Part shown: positions 36,985-48,637 of the stretch, piece by piece | How the letters are laid out: every line of letters starts with the position of its first letter | Numbering within the stretch: the stretch's first letter is position 1 | Source: Vibrio tapetis subsp. quintayensis | GTDB taxonomy: Bacteria > Pseudomonadota > Gammaproteobacteria > Enterobacterales > Vibrionaceae | Length of the DNA stretch: 64,000 nt | Reading direction: 5' to 3' | Assembly: GCF_030409945.1 (NCBI RefSeq) | Contig: NZ_JAUFQV010000023.1 | Coordinates: forward strand, 1-64,000 | The notes under the pieces: model-generated | What the model saw: only the letters and a program-made list of their open reading frames with translations | Told to the model about the DNA's origin: nothing | Database searches by the model: none | Translations under genes and position numbers: made by a program

Positions 36985-37820
36985 TGCAATTTTTAACTCG
37001 CCTACTAACGCTCACACTCTCTCTTGTTGCACCAACTATCATCAACGCAAAGCCAGTCGAAAGAGTCATATCTCTTGCTCCACACGCAACAGAACTTGCT
37101 TATAGCGCAGGGCTTGGCGAGAAGCTTATTGCCGCGAGTGATCACAGTGATTATCCAGAACAAGCAAAACAGTTGGAGCGCGTCGCAAACTACCAAGGCA
37201 TTAAGCTTGAACGTATCATCACACTACAACCAGATCTAATTATTGCTTGGCCCAATGGCAATCCATCTAAAGAACTCGACAAGCTAAAACAACTGGGCTT
37301 TACGGTTTTTGAAACCAAAGCTCACTCGCTCACAGAAATAGCCAACAGCGTCGATGCTCTGAGCCAGTACGCCGAAGACCCATCTATTGGAGCCAAAAAT
37401 GCAGATGCATTTCGCCGCGAGTTGACCAATTTAAAAGGCGCTTACTCTGTTGATAAAGAAGTCCCGTACTTTTATCAATTAAGTGCCAGCCCAATCATTA
37501 CCATTGCCCAGAAAGGGTGGCCAAGTGAAGTGTTCCAATTTTGTGGTGGCCGTAATATTTTTGCAGACAGCGCCACTCCCTACCCTCAAGTTGGCATAGA
37601 GCAAGTGGTATTAAGGCAGCCAGAAGTAATTTTCACCTCACGACACGCAGTGGTTGATAATGGTCAGTGGGCCAAATGGCACAAGCAAATTCCAGCGGTC
37701 GGAAAAGACCAGATATGGAGCCTAAATGCCAGTTGGATTAACCGTCCAACCATGCGCTCACTAAAAGCTATTGTTCAAGTATGCGACTACTTCGAACAAG
37801 CAAGGAACAAACTCGACTAA
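36984..37820 (+). CDS. btuF: Vitamin B12 periplasmic binding protein
   Basis: This is the substrate-binding protein of the BtuCDF cobalamin ABC transporter. It is 278 aa from MQFLTRLLTLTLSLVAPTII, with a signal peptide ending near Asn-Ala-Lys (~23). It contains VISLAPHATELAYSAG, LQPDLIIAWPNGNPSKELDK and VFQFCGGRNIFADS blocks like BtuF. A frame from 36918 would read inside cbiB and is not used. AAGGAATATA is the ribosome binding site. The permease and ATPase genes are not in this window. Confidence 0.92.
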   Translation: MQFLTRLLTLTLSLVAPTIINAKPVERVISLAPHATELAYSAGLGEKLIAASDHSDYPEQAKQLERVANYQGIKLERIITLQPDLIIAWPNGNPSKELDKLKQLGFTVFETKAHSLTEIANSVDALSQYAEDPSIGAKNADAFRRELTNLKGAYSVDKEVPYFYQLSASPIITIAQKGWPSEVFQFCGGRNIFADSATPYPQVGIEQVVLRQPEVIFTSRHAVVDNGQWAKWHKQIPAVGKDQIWSLNASWINRPTMRSLKAIVQVCDYFEQARNKLD

Positions 37821-37959
37821 ACCGACATTCTCCAGCGCTTAATCTAGGTCATAGTCCAGAGAATTATGCTGAAATAGCGGTCTATTTTAGTCGGAATTAT
37901 CAACATGATGTCGTACAATTCCCCCAAATTTAAATCACTGTTCTGGATTCGGACCGCAC

Positions 37960-38580
37960 ATGGAAATCACTCTTCTATATTTCATTGATATGTTCGGCAC
38001 CGCCGTTTTCGCAATATCTGGCGTATTATTGGCTGGCCGGTTAAAGATGGACCCTTTTGGCGTTGTAGTTCTCGCCAGTGTGACTGCTATTGGCGGCGGA
38101 TCAATTCGTGACATGCTACTAGGTGCCACCCCGATTTTTTGGATAAAAGATACTTTGTACATTTGGGTAATTCTAATTACCTGTTTACTTACCTTACTTC
38201 TAGTTCGAAGACCTAAACGCGTCCCTTGGTACGTACTGCCAGTATGTGACGCCATTGGTCTGGCCGTCTTTGTCGGAATTGGAGTCGAGAAAGCCTTGCT
38301 CTACCAAGACTCTTATCTTATTGCGGTGATCATGGGCGTGCTGACAGGTTGTGGGGGAGGCATCATTCGAGACGTGCTTGCTCGAGAAGTCCCGATGGTG
38401 TTACGAAGCGAAGTGTACGCTACGGCTTGTTTGGCTGGAGGTTTAATTCATACCGGTGCACTGCATTTCGGTTTGGATAGCGCCACCGCACTCTTAACGG
38501 GCGTATTCATTACACTCGCAATTCGACTTGCCGCTATTCGCTGGCACTTATCGCTGCCAACCTTTGCCCTAAATCGATAG
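37960..38580 (+). CDS. TRIC-type cation channel / YadS family membrane protein
   Basis: The protein is 206 aa with seven predicted membrane helices in two inverted repeats. Each repeat carries a GGG-xx-RD motif ([13 protein letters not shown] at ~46-58 and [14 protein letters not shown] at ~129-142). This is the UPF0126/TRIC family, which forms trimeric potassium channels. No partner gene is obvious. The ribosome binding site is weak (GGA 9 bases upstream). Confidence 0.88.
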   Translation: MEITLLYFIDMFGTAVFAISGVLLAGRLKMDPFGVVVLASVTAIGGGSIRDMLLGATPIFWIKDTLYIWVILITCLLTLLLVRRPKRVPWYVLPVCDAIGLAVFVGIGVEKALLYQDSYLIAVIMGVLTGCGGGIIRDVLAREVPMVLRSEVYATACLAGGLIHTGALHFGLDSATALLTGVFITLAIRLAAIRWHLSLPTFALNR

Positions 38581-38702
38581 TAATGGTCTGATCAAACCAA
38601 TTAGTAATGCGGTGCCACGATAAGGTGCCGCACTTTCACTTCTGGTTCACGTACACCAAATAAGATACAGTCAAACTATCATTCCATAATCTCATCATTA
38701 CT

Positions 38703-39548
38703 ATGCTACTAGAAGGTATCGAGACACTCCTTGTTCTCAGCAAAGAGAAAACCATGAGCCGCACCGGGAGCTTGTTATACATCAGCCAATCGGCTGTGAG
38801 TAAACGCATTGCCAACTTAGAAAACAAGCTAGGAAAAAAACTGATTGAACCGAGTGGCCGCCAAGTAAAACTCACCCCTGACGCGGTAGCATTGATAGAG
38901 AACATTGGCCCAACATTCAGTGAACTGCGAGGCTTGATCTACGAACAACAGGAACTAGAAGATACCACTGTTATCACCTTAGATAGCTCCAAGTCATTGA
39001 TAGCCGGTTATTTGGGTAAGATGATGGGAGGATTTCTTCAACAAGACCGATATATCACAATCACGACCAATCACACACCTAGAATCATTGAGCGTGTACA
39101 ATCTGGTAAAGCGACTCTCGGGTTATGCGCGGGCTTACTGCCTCCTCATCATGGCTTAATGACGTTCCACCTTTTCGATGAACCATTTTATATGGTCAGC
39201 GCTCAGCCACTCATTGACCTCCCGCCACGTGTGATCACCAATGATATGACCAACCCAGCTAATTCGTATCAGCTAGCAGCCTTAGCCCGATTCAACATAA
39301 AACCGATGATGGAGATGGATGCGTATACTGCTGCCGCCCAGTTAGCGCTAGGTGGAGTCGGGCCCGCTTTGGTGCCGTTATCAATAGTGAAAACACTCAA
39401 CATCGAGCCAAAAAATCTGTTCCGTTTTCCAGAGCTTGACGGATTAATCCGCCCTATTCATGTCTGTGTTAGGCCGAATAGCTACCGCTCAAATCGTGTT
39501 AAAGCACTGATAGAATCCATTGCTGGTGCTGTTCCCAAAGCAGTTTAA
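38703..39548 (+). CDS. LysR-family transcriptional regulator
   Basis: The protein is 281 aa. The helix-turn-helix lies in residues ~5-65 (SKEKTMSRTGSLLYISQSAV then SKRIANLENKLGKKLIE). The effector domain is at ~90-280 (VITLDSSKSLIAGYLGKMMG, QLALGGVGPALVPLSIV). The ligand is unknown. Its 3' end overlaps the converging permease gene by 50 bp, an unusually large convergent overlap that means the two cannot both be read fully without antisense interference. The divergent side faces the TRIC gene. Confidence 0.88.
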   Translation: MLLEGIETLLVLSKEKTMSRTGSLLYISQSAVSKRIANLENKLGKKLIEPSGRQVKLTPDAVALIENIGPTFSELRGLIYEQQELEDTTVITLDSSKSLIAGYLGKMMGGFLQQDRYITITTNHTPRIIERVQSGKATLGLCAGLLPPHHGLMTFHLFDEPFYMVSAQPLIDLPPRVITNDMTNPANSYQLAALARFNIKPMMEMDAYTAAAQLALGGVGPALVPLSIVKTLNIEPKNLFRFPELDGLIRPIHVCVRPNSYRSNRVKALIESIAGAVPKAV

Positions 39549-40278
39549 TTGCCATACTCATCGACATTACAATCACTAGCGGGCGAATCCACTTCTGCCC
39601 TTTTGTAACCACGACCTTAGCACCAAGCTGAGCACCAATAAAACCACCAACTGCCATCACTAAGCCAAGCTCCCATATTGGCAACCCTGCAATAATGAAA
39701 AATATAAGCGCGGCAATATTAGATGTGAAGTTAAGGATCTTAGTTCGAGCCGTTGCATCAACTAAAGAGAAATGGCCAAGCACAACAAAACAAACGGTAA
39801 AAATAGAGCCGGTTCCAGGCCCAAAGAAGCCATCATAAAAACCAACGCTGCCACCAACGCTAAAAGCAAACATCGCCTCTGATATCTTCTTTTTTCCGTC
39901 AGATTCTTTAGTTTGTGGTGCTAACAAAAAATACAGTGAAATGGAAATAAGCAGCAATGGAATAACACTAGTAAGCACGCTGGCATCAATATATTGGACC
40001 AACTCAGCCCCCACCGCGGAGCCGATAAAGGTACAGACAATAGCCAAGCGCATCTCTTTAACACTCACGATGCCATTACGAACGAAATACCAACTCGCAG
40101 AGAAGCTGCCAAATGAGCTTTGCAGTTTATTGGTTGCAAGAGCTTGCGTTGGAGGGATCCCCGCAGCTAACAACGCAGGCAGCGTTAACAAACCTCCACC
40201 TCCAGCCATTGCGTCAATAAAGCCAGCGACGCCAGCGACCACAAATAACATTGCCAATATATCGAAAGAAATATCCAT
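39499..40278 (-). CDS. TauE/SafE (TSUP) family permease, YfcA-like
   Basis: The protein is 259 aa with about eight membrane helices. The conserved AGGGGLLTLPALLAAGIPP and ALATNKLQSSFGSF blocks, repeated in the second half as VGFYDGFFGPGTGS and TRTKILNFTSNI, match E. coli YfcA. The likely substrate is an organosulfonate or sulfite anion, but it is not proven. It converges on the LysR gene with a 50-bp coding overlap. Confidence 0.88.
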   Translation of the reverse strand: MDISFDILAMLFVVAGVAGFIDAMAGGGGLLTLPALLAAGIPPTQALATNKLQSSFGSFSASWYFVRNGIVSVKEMRLAIVCTFIGSAVGAELVQYIDASVLTSVIPLLLISISLYFLLAPQTKESDGKKKISEAMFAFSVGGSVGFYDGFFGPGTGSIFTVCFVVLGHFSLVDATARTKILNFTSNIAALIFFIIAGLPIWELGLVMAVGGFIGAQLGAKVVVTKGQKWIRPLVIVMSMSMAIKLLWEQHQQWILSVL

Positions 40279-40400
40279 ATTTTTTTGCCTACCCTCTGCT
40301 TATCTTTTTAGGCTATCAGTCACCACCAGGCGGCAACAGCGAAACACGGGCTTTTAATCTATTCCTTTATTTCATCAATTAAATTTCTAGTTCCTTAAAC

Positions 40401-40430
40401 AAAAAAAGCCCGCTCTATTGAGCGGGCTTC
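40401..40430 (-). terminator. carAB terminator
   Basis: GCCCGCTC/GAGCGGGC arms with a T-run on the minus strand, 20 bp after carB. Confidence 0.92.
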
Positions 40431-40448
40431 ATCACTTTAAATCAAATT

Positions 40449-43400
40449 TTATGCATCAGCTTTGATTTTTGCGTGCAGCTCTTGTACTGACGTTACGCTG
40501 GTTTTTGCATCAGCGGTGTGTCCCATACAGGTAGCAAACGCTGCATTAAGCGTTGTTGTGTAGTTCACTTTTTCAGCGAGTGCGCCACGACGAAGTACTT
40601 TAGAATCTTCAATCGCTTGACGACCTGCCGCTGTATTCACGATGTAGGTGTACTCATTGTTCTTGATACGGTCAAGAATATGAGGACGACCTTCATGTAC
40701 TTTGTTTACTAGACGAGGGTTGATACCCGCTTCACCTAGAATAACAGCCGTACCGTGAGTTGCGTCTAACTGGTAACCCAGTTTAGTTAGCTTAGAAGCT
40801 AGGTCTACAACACGCTCTTTGTCGCCTTCACGAACAGAAAGAAGTGCACGACCGCCTTCAGGGTAAATGTTGCCACAACCCAATTCAGCTTTAGAGTAAG
40901 CCTCAGCAAACGTCGCACCAACACCCATAACTTCACCAGTAGAGCGCATTTCTGGGCCTAATAGTGGGTCAACACCTGGGAACTTGTTGAATGGCAATAC
41001 CACTTCTTTTACAGAGTAGTAAGGTGGGATGATCTCTTTAGTAAAGCCTTGAGACTCAAGAGATTGACCCGCCATAACACGCGCTGCAATCTTAGCAATC
41101 GGCGCGCCAGTTGCTTTAGATACGAATGGCACGGTACGCGCTGCACGAGGGTTTACTTCAATCAAGTAAACTTCGTTGTCTTTAACTGCAAACTGGGTAT
41201 TCATCAAGCCACGAACACCTAGCTCAAACGCCAGTTTCTCAACTTGCTCACGCATTACATCTTGGATTTCTTCGCTAAGCGTGTATGCAGGTAAAGAACA
41301 TGCAGAGTCACCTGAGTGAACACCCGCTTGCTCGATGTGCTCCATGATACCGCCAATTACAACGCGCTCACCATCACAGATGGCGTCAACGTCAACTTCA
41401 ACAGCATCGTCTAGGAAGCTATCAAGTAGAACTGGAGACTCATTAGAAACACTTACCGCTTCGTTGAAGTAGCGACGTAAGTCTTGCTCATCATAGACGA
41501 TTTCCATCGCACGACCACCCAGTACGTACGAAGGACGTACAACCAATGGAAAGCCGATTTCGCGAGATTTCTCTACCGCTTGCTCCATTGTCGTTACTGT
41601 TGCGTTTTCTGGTTGTAGTAGGCCAAGACGGTCTACAGCAACTTGGAAGCGCTCACGGTCTTCTGCACGGTCGATAGCGTCTGGGCTTGTACCAATAATA
41701 GGTACACCCGCCGCTTCTAGAGCACGCGCTAGTTTAAGTGGCGTTTGACCACCGTACTGAACGATCACGCCTTTTGGCTTCTCAACACGTACGATTGAAA
41801 GTACATCTTCCAGTGTTACTGGTTCGAAGTACAAACGATCCGACGTATCGTAATCAGTAGACACGGTTTCAGGGTTACAGTTAACCATGATGGTCTCGTA
41901 ACCGTCTTCACGTAACGCTAACGATGCATGAACGCAACAGTAGTCAAATTCAATACCTTGGCCGATACGGTTCGGACCGCCACCCAAGATCATGATCTTG
42001 TCTTTATCTGTCGGTTGAGCTTCACATTCTTCATCGTAAGATGAGTACATGTACGCGGTATCTGAAGAGAACTCAGCAGCACACGTATCTACGCGCTTGT
42101 AGACAGGGTGAATATCATATTGGTCGCGTAGACGACGAATCTCGCTTTCAGCGACACCAAGAACACTAGACAAGCGTGCATCAGCAAAACCTTTACGCTT
42201 CAGCTTATTAAGCACATCTTTGTTCAAGCCAGCAAAACCGCCTGCTTTCACTTGTTGCTCTAGCTGAACGATTTCTTCGATTTGTACTAGGAACCAGCGA
42301 TCGATTTGTGTCAGGTTGAATACACCGTCAACAGACATGCCTGCACGGAATGCGTCAGCGATGTACCAGATACGCTCTGCACCCGCTTCTTTTAGCTCAT
42401 GACGAATTTTCGTCAGTGCGTCTGGAGCGTCTAGGTCAACCATTTCATCAAAGCCATTCGCACCAACTTCTAGGCCGCGTAGCGCTTTTTGCAGTGATTC
42501 TTGTTGGTTACGACCAATCGCCATAACTTCGCCCACTGACTTCATTTGAGTCGTCAAACGGTCATTTGCACCTGCAAATTTTTCGAAGTTAAAACGAGGA
42601 ATCTTAGTAACAACGTAGTCAATCGTTGGTTCGAATGAGGCTGGAGTCGCGCCGCCAGTGATGTCATTCATTAGCTCGTCAAGCGTAAAGCCTACAGCCA
42701 GCTTCGCTGCAATCTTAGCGATTGGGAAGCCTGTTGCTTTAGAAGCTAGAGCAGATGAACGAGATACACGTGGGTTCATCTCGATGATAACCATACGGCC
42801 ATCAGCAGGGTTGATACCAAACTGTACGTTTGAACCACCTGTTTCAACACCAATCTCACGTAGAACCGCTAGCGATGCATTACGCATTAGCTGGTATTCT
42901 TTGTCAGTTAGCGTTTGAGCAGGTGCCACTGTGATTGAGTCACCAGTGTGGATACCCATTGGGTCAAAGTTTTCAATCGTACATACAATGATGCAGTTAT
43001 CGTTTTTATCACGAACCACTTCCATTTCGTATTCTTTCCAACCGATCAATGATTCATCGATTAGAAGTTCGTTAGTTGGAGACAAGTCCAAACCACGACG
43101 ACAGATTTCTTCAAATTCTTCTTTGTTATAAGCGATACCACCGCCTGTACCACCCATCGTAAACGATGGACGAATGATACAAGGGAAACCAACCATTTCT
43201 TGAACTTTGTAAGCTTCTTCCATCGTTTTAGCAGTATCAGCAGTCGGACACTCAAGGCCGATAGACTTCATCGCTTTATCGAAACGAGAACGGTCTTCTG
43301 CTTTGTCGATTGCATCAGCAGTTGCGCCAATCATCTCAACGCCGAACTCTTCAAGTACGCCGTGTTTCTCTAGGTCTAGAGCACAGTTAAGCGCTGTTTG

Positions 43401-43676
43401 ACCACCCATTGTAGGCAGGACAGCATCAGGCTTTTCTTTTGCAATGATATTACGTACAACCTCCCAGTGAATAGGTTCGATGTATGTTGCATCGGCCATA
43501 TCTGGGTCAGTCATGATGGTTGCTGGGTTCGAATTTACTAGAATTACTCGGTAACCTTCTTCGCGCAGAGCTTTACAAGCTTGAGCACCAGAGTAATCGA
43601 ACTCGCAAGCCTGGCCGATAACAATCGGGCCAGCACCTAGAATAAGAACACTTTTAATGTCAGTACGTTTTGGCAT
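40449..43676 (-). CDS. carB: Carbamoyl-phosphate synthase large chain
   Basis: CarB makes carbamoyl phosphate from bicarbonate, ATP and the ammonia delivered by CarA, for arginine and pyrimidines. It is 1075 aa, the normal length. Two homologous ATP-grasp halves lie at ~1-400 and ~550-935, with [20 protein letters not shown] and [20 protein letters not shown] as matching entry motifs. The oligomerisation domain is between them, and a C-terminal MGS allosteric domain begins at ~936. It is 17 bp downstream of carA in one operon. Confidence 0.97.
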   Translation of the reverse strand: MPKRTDIKSVLILGAGPIVIGQACEFDYSGAQACKALREEGYRVILVNSNPATIMTDPDMADATYIEPIHWEVVRNIIAKEKPDAVLPTMGGQTALNCALDLEKHGVLEEFGVEMIGATADAIDKAEDRSRFDKAMKSIGLECPTADTAKTMEEAYKVQEMVGFPCIIRPSFTMGGTGGGIAYNKEEFEEICRRGLDLSPTNELLIDESLIGWKEYEMEVVRDKNDNCIIVCTIENFDPMGIHTGDSITVAPAQTLTDKEYQLMRNASLAVLREIGVETGGSNVQFGINPADGRMVIIEMNPRVSRSSALASKATGFPIAKIAAKLAVGFTLDELMNDITGGATPASFEPTIDYVVTKIPRFNFEKFAGANDRLTTQMKSVGEVMAIGRNQQESLQKALRGLEVGANGFDEMVDLDAPDALTKIRHELKEAGAERIWYIADAFRAGMSVDGVFNLTQIDRWFLVQIEEIVQLEQQVKAGGFAGLNKDVLNKLKRKGFADARLSSVLGVAESEIRRLRDQYDIHPVYKRVDTCAAEFSSDTAYMYSSYDEECEAQPTDKDKIMILGGGPNRIGQGIEFDYCCVHASLALREDGYETIMVNCNPETVSTDYDTSDRLYFEPVTLEDVLSIVRVEKPKGVIVQYGGQTPLKLARALEAAGVPIIGTSPDAIDRAEDRERFQVAVDRLGLLQPENATVTTMEQAVEKSREIGFPLVVRPSYVLGGRAMEIVYDEQDLRRYFNEAVSVSNESPVLLDSFLDDAVEVDVDAICDGERVVIGGIMEHIEQAGVHSGDSACSLPAYTLSEEIQDVMREQVEKLAFELGVRGLMNTQFAVKDNEVYLIEVNPRAARTVPFVSKATGAPIAKIAARVMAGQSLESQGFTKEIIPPYYSVKEVVLPFNKFPGVDPLLGPEMRSTGEVMGVGATFAEAYSKAELGCGNIYPEGGRALLSVREGDKERVVDLASKLTKLGYQLDATHGTAVILGEAGINPRLVNKVHEGRPHILDRIKNNEYTYIVNTAAGRQAIEDSKVLRRGALAEKVNYTTTLNAAFATCMGHTADAKTSVTSVQELHAKIKADA

Positions 43677-43693
43677 TTTCTCTCTACTCCGAA

Positions 43694-44833
43694 TTACGCT
43701 GAGTGCTGTTTAATAAGGTCGATGAAATGGTCAAATAGCGGCGCAGCATCCATTGGACCTGGGCTTGCTTCTGGGTGACCTTGGAAACTGAACGCTGGTT
43801 TATCAGTGCGGTGGATACCTTGTAGAGACCCGTCAAACAATGATTTATGCGTCGCGCGTAGATTCTCTGGAAGCGTTGCTTCATCAGCTGCAAAGCCGTG
43901 GTTTTGTGAAGTAATCATAACCACATCGCGGTCGATGTCTTTTACTGGGTGGTTAGCACCGTGGTGACCAAATTTCATTTTTGCTGTTTTCGCGCCAGAC
44001 GCCAAAGCAAGAATTTGGTGACCAAGACAAATGCCGAAAATAGGCAGGCCTTTATCTAGGAATACTTTCGTTGCTTCGATAGCGTAAGTACATGGTTCTG
44101 GGTCACCTGGGCCATTCGACAGGAATACGCCATCTGGGTTAAGAGCAAGAACGTCTTCAGCCGATGTTTCAGCTGGTACAACAGTTAAGCGGCAGCCGCG
44201 GTCAACGAGCATACGTAAGATGTTACGCTTGGCGCCGAAGTCGTAAGCAACAACATGGTATGGCAACTCGCTGTCGTCTTTCGCCTCAGGAAGTCCACCC
44301 GTAAGCGTCCACGAACCTTGTTTCCATTGATACGCTTCTTTTGTTGTAACCTCTTTCGCAAGATCCATTCCTTTCAAGCCAGGGAATTCTTTTGCTTTAG
44401 CTAGAGCTAACGCTTCATCTAAGTTGTTGCCGGCAACAACACAACCATTTTGAGCACCTTTCTCGCGCAAAATACGAGTTAGCTTACGCGTATCAATATC
44501 AGCGATACCAACAATATTTTGCGATTTTAGGTAGTCAGAAAGGGTTTGTTCATTGCGAAAATTAGAAGCGATAAGGGGAAGATCGCGAATCACAAGGCCT
44601 TGTGCATGAATAGAAGAAGATTCTTCGTCTTCGGAGTTCGTTCCGGTATTGCCGATGTGAGGATAAGTAAGAGTAACAATTTGCTGGGAATAGGAAGGAT
44701 CGGTAAGGATTTCTTGATACCCCGTCATCGAGGTATTGAAAACTACTTCACCAACAGCTGAACCATCTGCTCCAATGGACTGACCGTGGAACACAGTCCC
44801 ATCTTCTAGGACTAACAGTGCTGACTTACTCAA
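43694..44833 (-). CDS. carA: Carbamoyl-phosphate synthase small chain
   Basis: This is the glutaminase subunit that gives ammonia to CarB. It is 379 aa. The catalytic Cys is in [13 protein letters not shown] (~265-277) and the His-Glu pair in [11 protein letters not shown] (~350-360). The start codon is TTG ([11 protein letters not shown]), placed 5 nt after a perfect GGAGG. E. coli carA also starts with TTG. Upstream are two ARG boxes and a good promoter, so arginine repression is expected. Confidence 0.97.
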   Translation of the reverse strand: MSKSALLVLEDGTVFHGQSIGADGSAVGEVVFNTSMTGYQEILTDPSYSQQIVTLTYPHIGNTGTNSEDEESSSIHAQGLVIRDLPLIASNFRNEQTLSDYLKSQNIVGIADIDTRKLTRILREKGAQNGCVVAGNNLDEALALAKAKEFPGLKGMDLAKEVTTKEAYQWKQGSWTLTGGLPEAKDDSELPYHVVAYDFGAKRNILRMLVDRGCRLTVVPAETSAEDVLALNPDGVFLSNGPGDPEPCTYAIEATKVFLDKGLPIFGICLGHQILALASGAKTAKMKFGHHGANHPVKDIDRDVVMITSQNHGFAADEATLPENLRATHKSLFDGSLQGIHRTDKPAFSFQGHPEASPGPMDAAPLFDHFIDLIKQHSA

Positions 44834-44841
44834 GGCAACCT

Positions 44842-44879
44842 CCAGAATAAAAATGCATTAAAATTGATTTAAATTGCAA
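44842..44879. promoter_or_regulatory. Tandem ARG boxes (ArgR operator) of carAB
   Basis: Two 18-bp imperfect palindromes, AGAATAAAAATGCATT (core of 44842-44859) and AATTGATTTAAATTGCAA (44862-44879), are separated by two bases. They resemble the ArgR consensus TGAAT-W4-ATTCA. A possible -10 (TATATT) lies just beyond them, as in the arginine-regulated promoter of E. coli carAB. Confidence 0.55.
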
Positions 44880-44937
44880 ATATAACACTTTTTTCGCATG
44901 AATGCGCAAAATCAGTGAATTTTGACAAATTGGCGAT

Positions 44938-44966
44938 ATTCTAGTGATCACTGTGATGTGTGTCAA
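44938..44966 (-). promoter_or_regulatory. Upstream carAB promoter
   Basis: On the minus strand TTGACA is followed after 17 bp by TAGAAT. This is an excellent sigma-70 promoter about 105 bp before the carA start. It corresponds in position to the pyrimidine-controlled P1 of E. coli. Confidence 0.75.
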
Positions 44967-45282
44967 CATTTCTCGCACAGGAAATTTGTTATTTGCTAAT
45001 AAAAACCCACTAATCAGCATTAACGCCATAAAAGCATAACTTTAGTCATGACCGAAGCACTATTCGGAAGCCGAAATTGAGAATTTTACAGAAATGGGCT
45101 GAGTAATGGACAGGAGAAGACAATCAACAATACGCAAACGTTAAAAACGCACCAATAACACACATATTTAAAGGTTAGATAGACCTTTTAAATCGAAGAG
45201 GCTATAAAGACAAGCTAACCAGGCCATTTAACACAACAAAAGGTCAAGATACTATAAATTAACATATCAATAGATAGCACTA
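44967..45282. other. carA-dapB intergenic region
   Basis: This 316-bp AT-rich DNA lies between the carA promoter and the dapB terminator hairpin. No ORF or structured RNA could be supported. Confidence 0.4.
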
Positions 45283-45301
45283 CGCCAGCGTTAAGCTGGC
45301 G
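45283..45301. terminator. Hairpin downstream of dapB
   Basis: CGCCAGC and GCTGGCG arms form a perfect 7-bp stem around GTTAA, 46 bp after the dapB stop codon. No T-run follows on the minus strand, so termination is likely but not certain. Confidence 0.45.
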
Positions 45302-45347
45302 CATAATTATTTATAACTGCTTTTATCTCACTTAACGAGTATAAACG

Positions 45348-46187
<840 letters not shown>

Positions 46188-46320
46188 TCAATGTAACGTA
46201 AATGAGCAAAAGTTTCTACTAATTAAAAGTGCTAAGTAGTTTGCCCTTAGCGCGATCACTGTCAAATGAATATCTTCTCATCTTTTATTCCGTGCCTTCT
46301 TTACCGCTTCGCTTTTAGCA

Positions 46321-46352
46321 AAAAAAAAACGGGCTCCCCGAAGGGAACCCGC
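46321..46352 (-). terminator. rplS operon terminator
   Basis: GCGGGTTCCC and GGGAGCCCGT arms with a nine-T run on the minus strand, 26 bp after rplS. It ends the rpsP-rimM-trmD-rplS operon. Confidence 0.93.
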
Positions 46353-46377
46353 TTTCACTATGAGAATGCAAACAGCA

Positions 46378-46731
46378 TTACTTCTTAGTAAGTTTCTCTT
46401 TAATACGAGCTGACTTACCAGAACGCTCACGTAGGTAGTACAGTTTGGCACGACGTACTGCACCACGGCGCTTAACTTCAATGCTATCAACGATAGGTGA
46501 GTGAGTTTGGAAAGCACGCTCAACGCCTTCGCCGTTCGAGATTTTACGAACAGTGAATGCAGAGTGTAGGCCACGGTTACGAATAGCGATTACAACGCCT
46601 TCGAATGCCTGTAGACGCTCACGGTCACCTTCTTTTACTTTTACCTGAACTACAACAGTGTCACCTGGTGCGAATTTAGGTAGGTCTGATTTCATTTGCT
46701 CTTCTTCAAGAGCCTTGATGATGTTGCTCAT
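46378..46731 (-). CDS. rplS: 50S ribosomal protein L19
   Basis: This 117-aa protein sits at the 30S-50S interface of the ribosome. [20 protein letters not shown] and the basic C-terminal [20 protein letters not shown] segment are diagnostic. TAGGAATTTACAAA precedes the ATG. It is the last gene of the four-gene operon. Confidence 0.98.
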   Translation of the reverse strand: MSNIIKALEEEQMKSDLPKFAPGDTVVVQVKVKEGDRERLQAFEGVVIAIRNRGLHSAFTVRKISNGEGVERAFQTHSPIVDSIEVKRRGAVRRAKLYYLRERSGKSARIKEKLTKK

Positions 46732-46772
46732 TTTGTAAATTCCTAGAATAAACTGATACTAAAATAAATAGG

Positions 46773-47531
46773 TTACTTGCTGTCATTACTCGCGAGCTTA
46801 TGCTCTTTAACGAATTCGGCTAGTAATTGTTCCTGTTCGTCAGTCAGAGCTAGGTTTTCCAGAAGCTCTGGTCTTCTTAGCCAAGTTCGGCCTAACGATT
46901 GTTTCAATCGCCAGCGACGAATGTCTTTGTGATTTCCAGATTTGAGTACCGATGGTATCTCTTCTCCGTCCAACACTTCAGGGCGCGTATAGTGCGGGCA
47001 ATCTAACAAACCATTTGCAAAAGAATCTTCTTCTGCTGACGCAAAATCTCCAAGTACACCCGGAACAAACCGAGACACTGAATCAATTAACGTCATGGCT
47101 GGGATTTCCCCACCCGTCATCACAAAATCGCCAATTGACCATTCCTGATCAACTTCCGCTTGGATGATGCGCTCATCTACCCCTTCATAGCGGCCACATA
47201 TTAGAACGAGGTTCTCATATGTAGCTAACTCTTCAACACCTTGCTGGTCGAGTTTTCGACCTTGAGGTGAAAGGTAAATCACTTTCGTCGTACCCGGTGA
47301 TGCATTCTTGGCTGCATGGATAGCATCGCGCAAAGGCTGAACCATCATTAGCATGCCAGGGCCGCCACCGTAAGGTCTATCATCAACAGTGCGATGTTTG
47401 TCTTGAGTGAAATCACGAGGATTCCATGTCTCTATAGACAAAAGACCTTTTTTAACCGCTTGACCTGTTACTCCATAATCAGTAACTGAACGGAACATTT
47501 CAGGAAATAGGCTTATAACCCCAACCCACAT
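46773..47531 (-). CDS. trmD: tRNA (guanine-37-N1)-methyltransferase
   Basis: TrmD methylates G37 of tRNAs reading CNN and CGG codons, preventing frameshifts. It is 252 aa and a SPOUT-class knotted enzyme. The SAM-binding knot includes [13 protein letters not shown] and [15 protein letters not shown], and the N-terminus is [13 protein letters not shown]. It lies 41 bp upstream of rplS and 29 bp downstream of rimM. Confidence 0.97.
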   Translation of the reverse strand: MWVGVISLFPEMFRSVTDYGVTGQAVKKGLLSIETWNPRDFTQDKHRTVDDRPYGGGPGMLMMVQPLRDAIHAAKNASPGTTKVIYLSPQGRKLDQQGVEELATYENLVLICGRYEGVDERIIQAEVDQEWSIGDFVMTGGEIPAMTLIDSVSRFVPGVLGDFASAEEDSFANGLLDCPHYTRPEVLDGEEIPSVLKSGNHKDIRRWRLKQSLGRTWLRRPELLENLALTDEQEQLLAEFVKEHKLASNDSK

Positions 47532-47560
47532 GTGTTCTCTCGCTCTATATTAATTATGGC

Positions 47561-48115
47561 TTAGAAGCCAGGATCCCAGTCAACTTCGATCCGGCGAGCT
47601 TCGCGATCAACATTCTTGATCACTTGCTCTTCAAGGTACGGGATTAACCGTTCCTTTTGGCCAAAAGCATCTTTAAGATTAGCCTTCACAACCAAAACAT
47701 CGTTTGAGCCAGTTTCTAGGAGATCAGTAACCTCACCTAGCGAGTAACCTTTAGTGGTTACCACTTGCATACCAAACAACTCACGCCAGTAGAACTCATC
47801 TTCTGACAATTCAGGTAGTGATGCAGGGTTAACAGCAATTTCAAAGTTAGTCAGTAGTTGCGCTTCTTCACGAACTTCTAGACCTTCCAGCTTACACACA
47901 TAGCCTTGACCATGACGTTTCCAGCTTTCTACTTTGTACTCAACCCATTTGCCTTTTTGGTTTAAATACCAAGGGCTATAATCAAAAATGTTTTCAGCAT
48001 TGTCTGTGTAGGAAATAACTTTAAGCCAGCCACGAATGCCATAGGTAGCACCAAACTTGCCCATAACAATTTTTTCGTTTTGCTCACTCATTGTTTCTTT
48101 ATCCTTCATCGACAT
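47561..48115 (-). CDS. rimM: Ribosome maturation factor RimM
   Basis: RimM binds S19 and helps mature the 30S head. The protein is 184 aa, with the RimM barrel at ~15-95 ([20 protein letters not shown]) and the PRC barrel at ~100-180 ([39 protein letters not shown]). The start at 48115 fits the family length in Vibrio. The ATG at 48091 has AAGGATAAAG upstream and would give 176 aa, so the start is uncertain. Confidence 0.95.
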   Translation of the reverse strand: MSMKDKETMSEQNEKIVMGKFGATYGIRGWLKVISYTDNAENIFDYSPWYLNQKGKWVEYKVESWKRHGQGYVCKLEGLEVREEAQLLTNFEIAVNPASLPELSEDEFYWRELFGMQVVTTKGYSLGEVTDLLETGSNDVLVVKANLKDAFGQKERLIPYLEEQVIKNVDREARRIEVDWDPGF

Positions 48116-48144
48116 AAGCTAATTTCTTCTTATATAAGTAAGAA

Positions 48145-48393
48145 TTAAGCCGCTTTCTTAGCGTCTTTTACTAGCTTAGCAACACGGTCAGAAACCGTAG
48201 CGCCTTGACCAACCCAGTGATCAACACGATCTAGGTCTAGACGTAGGCCTTCTTCTTGACCTTGAGCTGTAGGGTTAAAGAAACCTACTTTCTCAATGAA
48301 ACGGCCAGTTACAGCGTTGCGGCTATCAGCTACTACGATTTGATAAAATGGACGCTTTTTAGCGCCGTGACGTGCCAAACGAATGGTTACCAT
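48145..48393 (-). CDS. rpsP: 30S ribosomal protein S16
   Basis: This is the 82-aa primary 30S assembly protein ([39 protein letters not shown]). AGAGGACGAC gives the ribosome binding site. It is the first gene of rpsP-rimM-trmD-rplS, with a hairpin and a promoter upstream. Confidence 0.98.
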   Translation of the reverse strand: MVTIRLARHGAKKRPFYQIVVADSRNAVTGRFIEKVGFFNPTAQGQEEGLRLDLDRVDHWVGQGATVSDRVAKLVKDAKKAA

Positions 48394-48425
48394 GTCGTCC
48401 TCTTTGCTTTCTCAATAAATAAATT

Positions 48426-48452
48426 GACCCCAAAAAATTAGTTTTTGGGGTC
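48426..48452 (-). promoter_or_regulatory. Leader hairpin upstream of rpsP
   Basis: GACCCCAAAAA and TTTTTGGGGTC arms pair perfectly (11 bp) around a 5-nt loop, 33 bp before the rpsP ATG. On the minus strand only AATTTATT follows, so it is a weak terminator at best. A role in attenuation or mRNA stability of the ribosomal operon is possible. Confidence 0.5.
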
Positions 48453-48475
48453 TCGTGCCAAAATAAAGCCTCGGA

Positions 48476-48503
48476 ATTTTACTCTTATTAGGAGTCAATG
48501 CAA
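48476..48503 (-). promoter_or_regulatory. rpsP operon promoter
   Basis: The minus strand has TTGCAT, 16 bp, TAAAAT, about 85 bp before rpsP and just before the leader hairpin. The spacing and elements are close to the sigma-70 consensus. Confidence 0.5.
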
Positions 48504-48561
48504 GGCTTTTAGCTATTTTTTCACCACTACATGGCAAGTGCTTTTTCAGTGATGAACTTCA

Positions 48562-48595
48562 CGCAATGAGATGATTGTTAGTTCAACTCATTGCG
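48562..48595. repeat. Inverted repeat downstream of ffh
   Basis: CGCAATGAG and CTCATTGCG form a perfect 9-bp stem around a 16-nt loop, 43 bp after the ffh stop codon. It is likely the ffh terminator or mRNA-end hairpin, although no T-run is present. Confidence 0.4.
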
Positions 48596-48637
48596 ATGAA
48601 TGCAGTTTTTACGCTTGATTAGGCGCAATAAGAGGAA

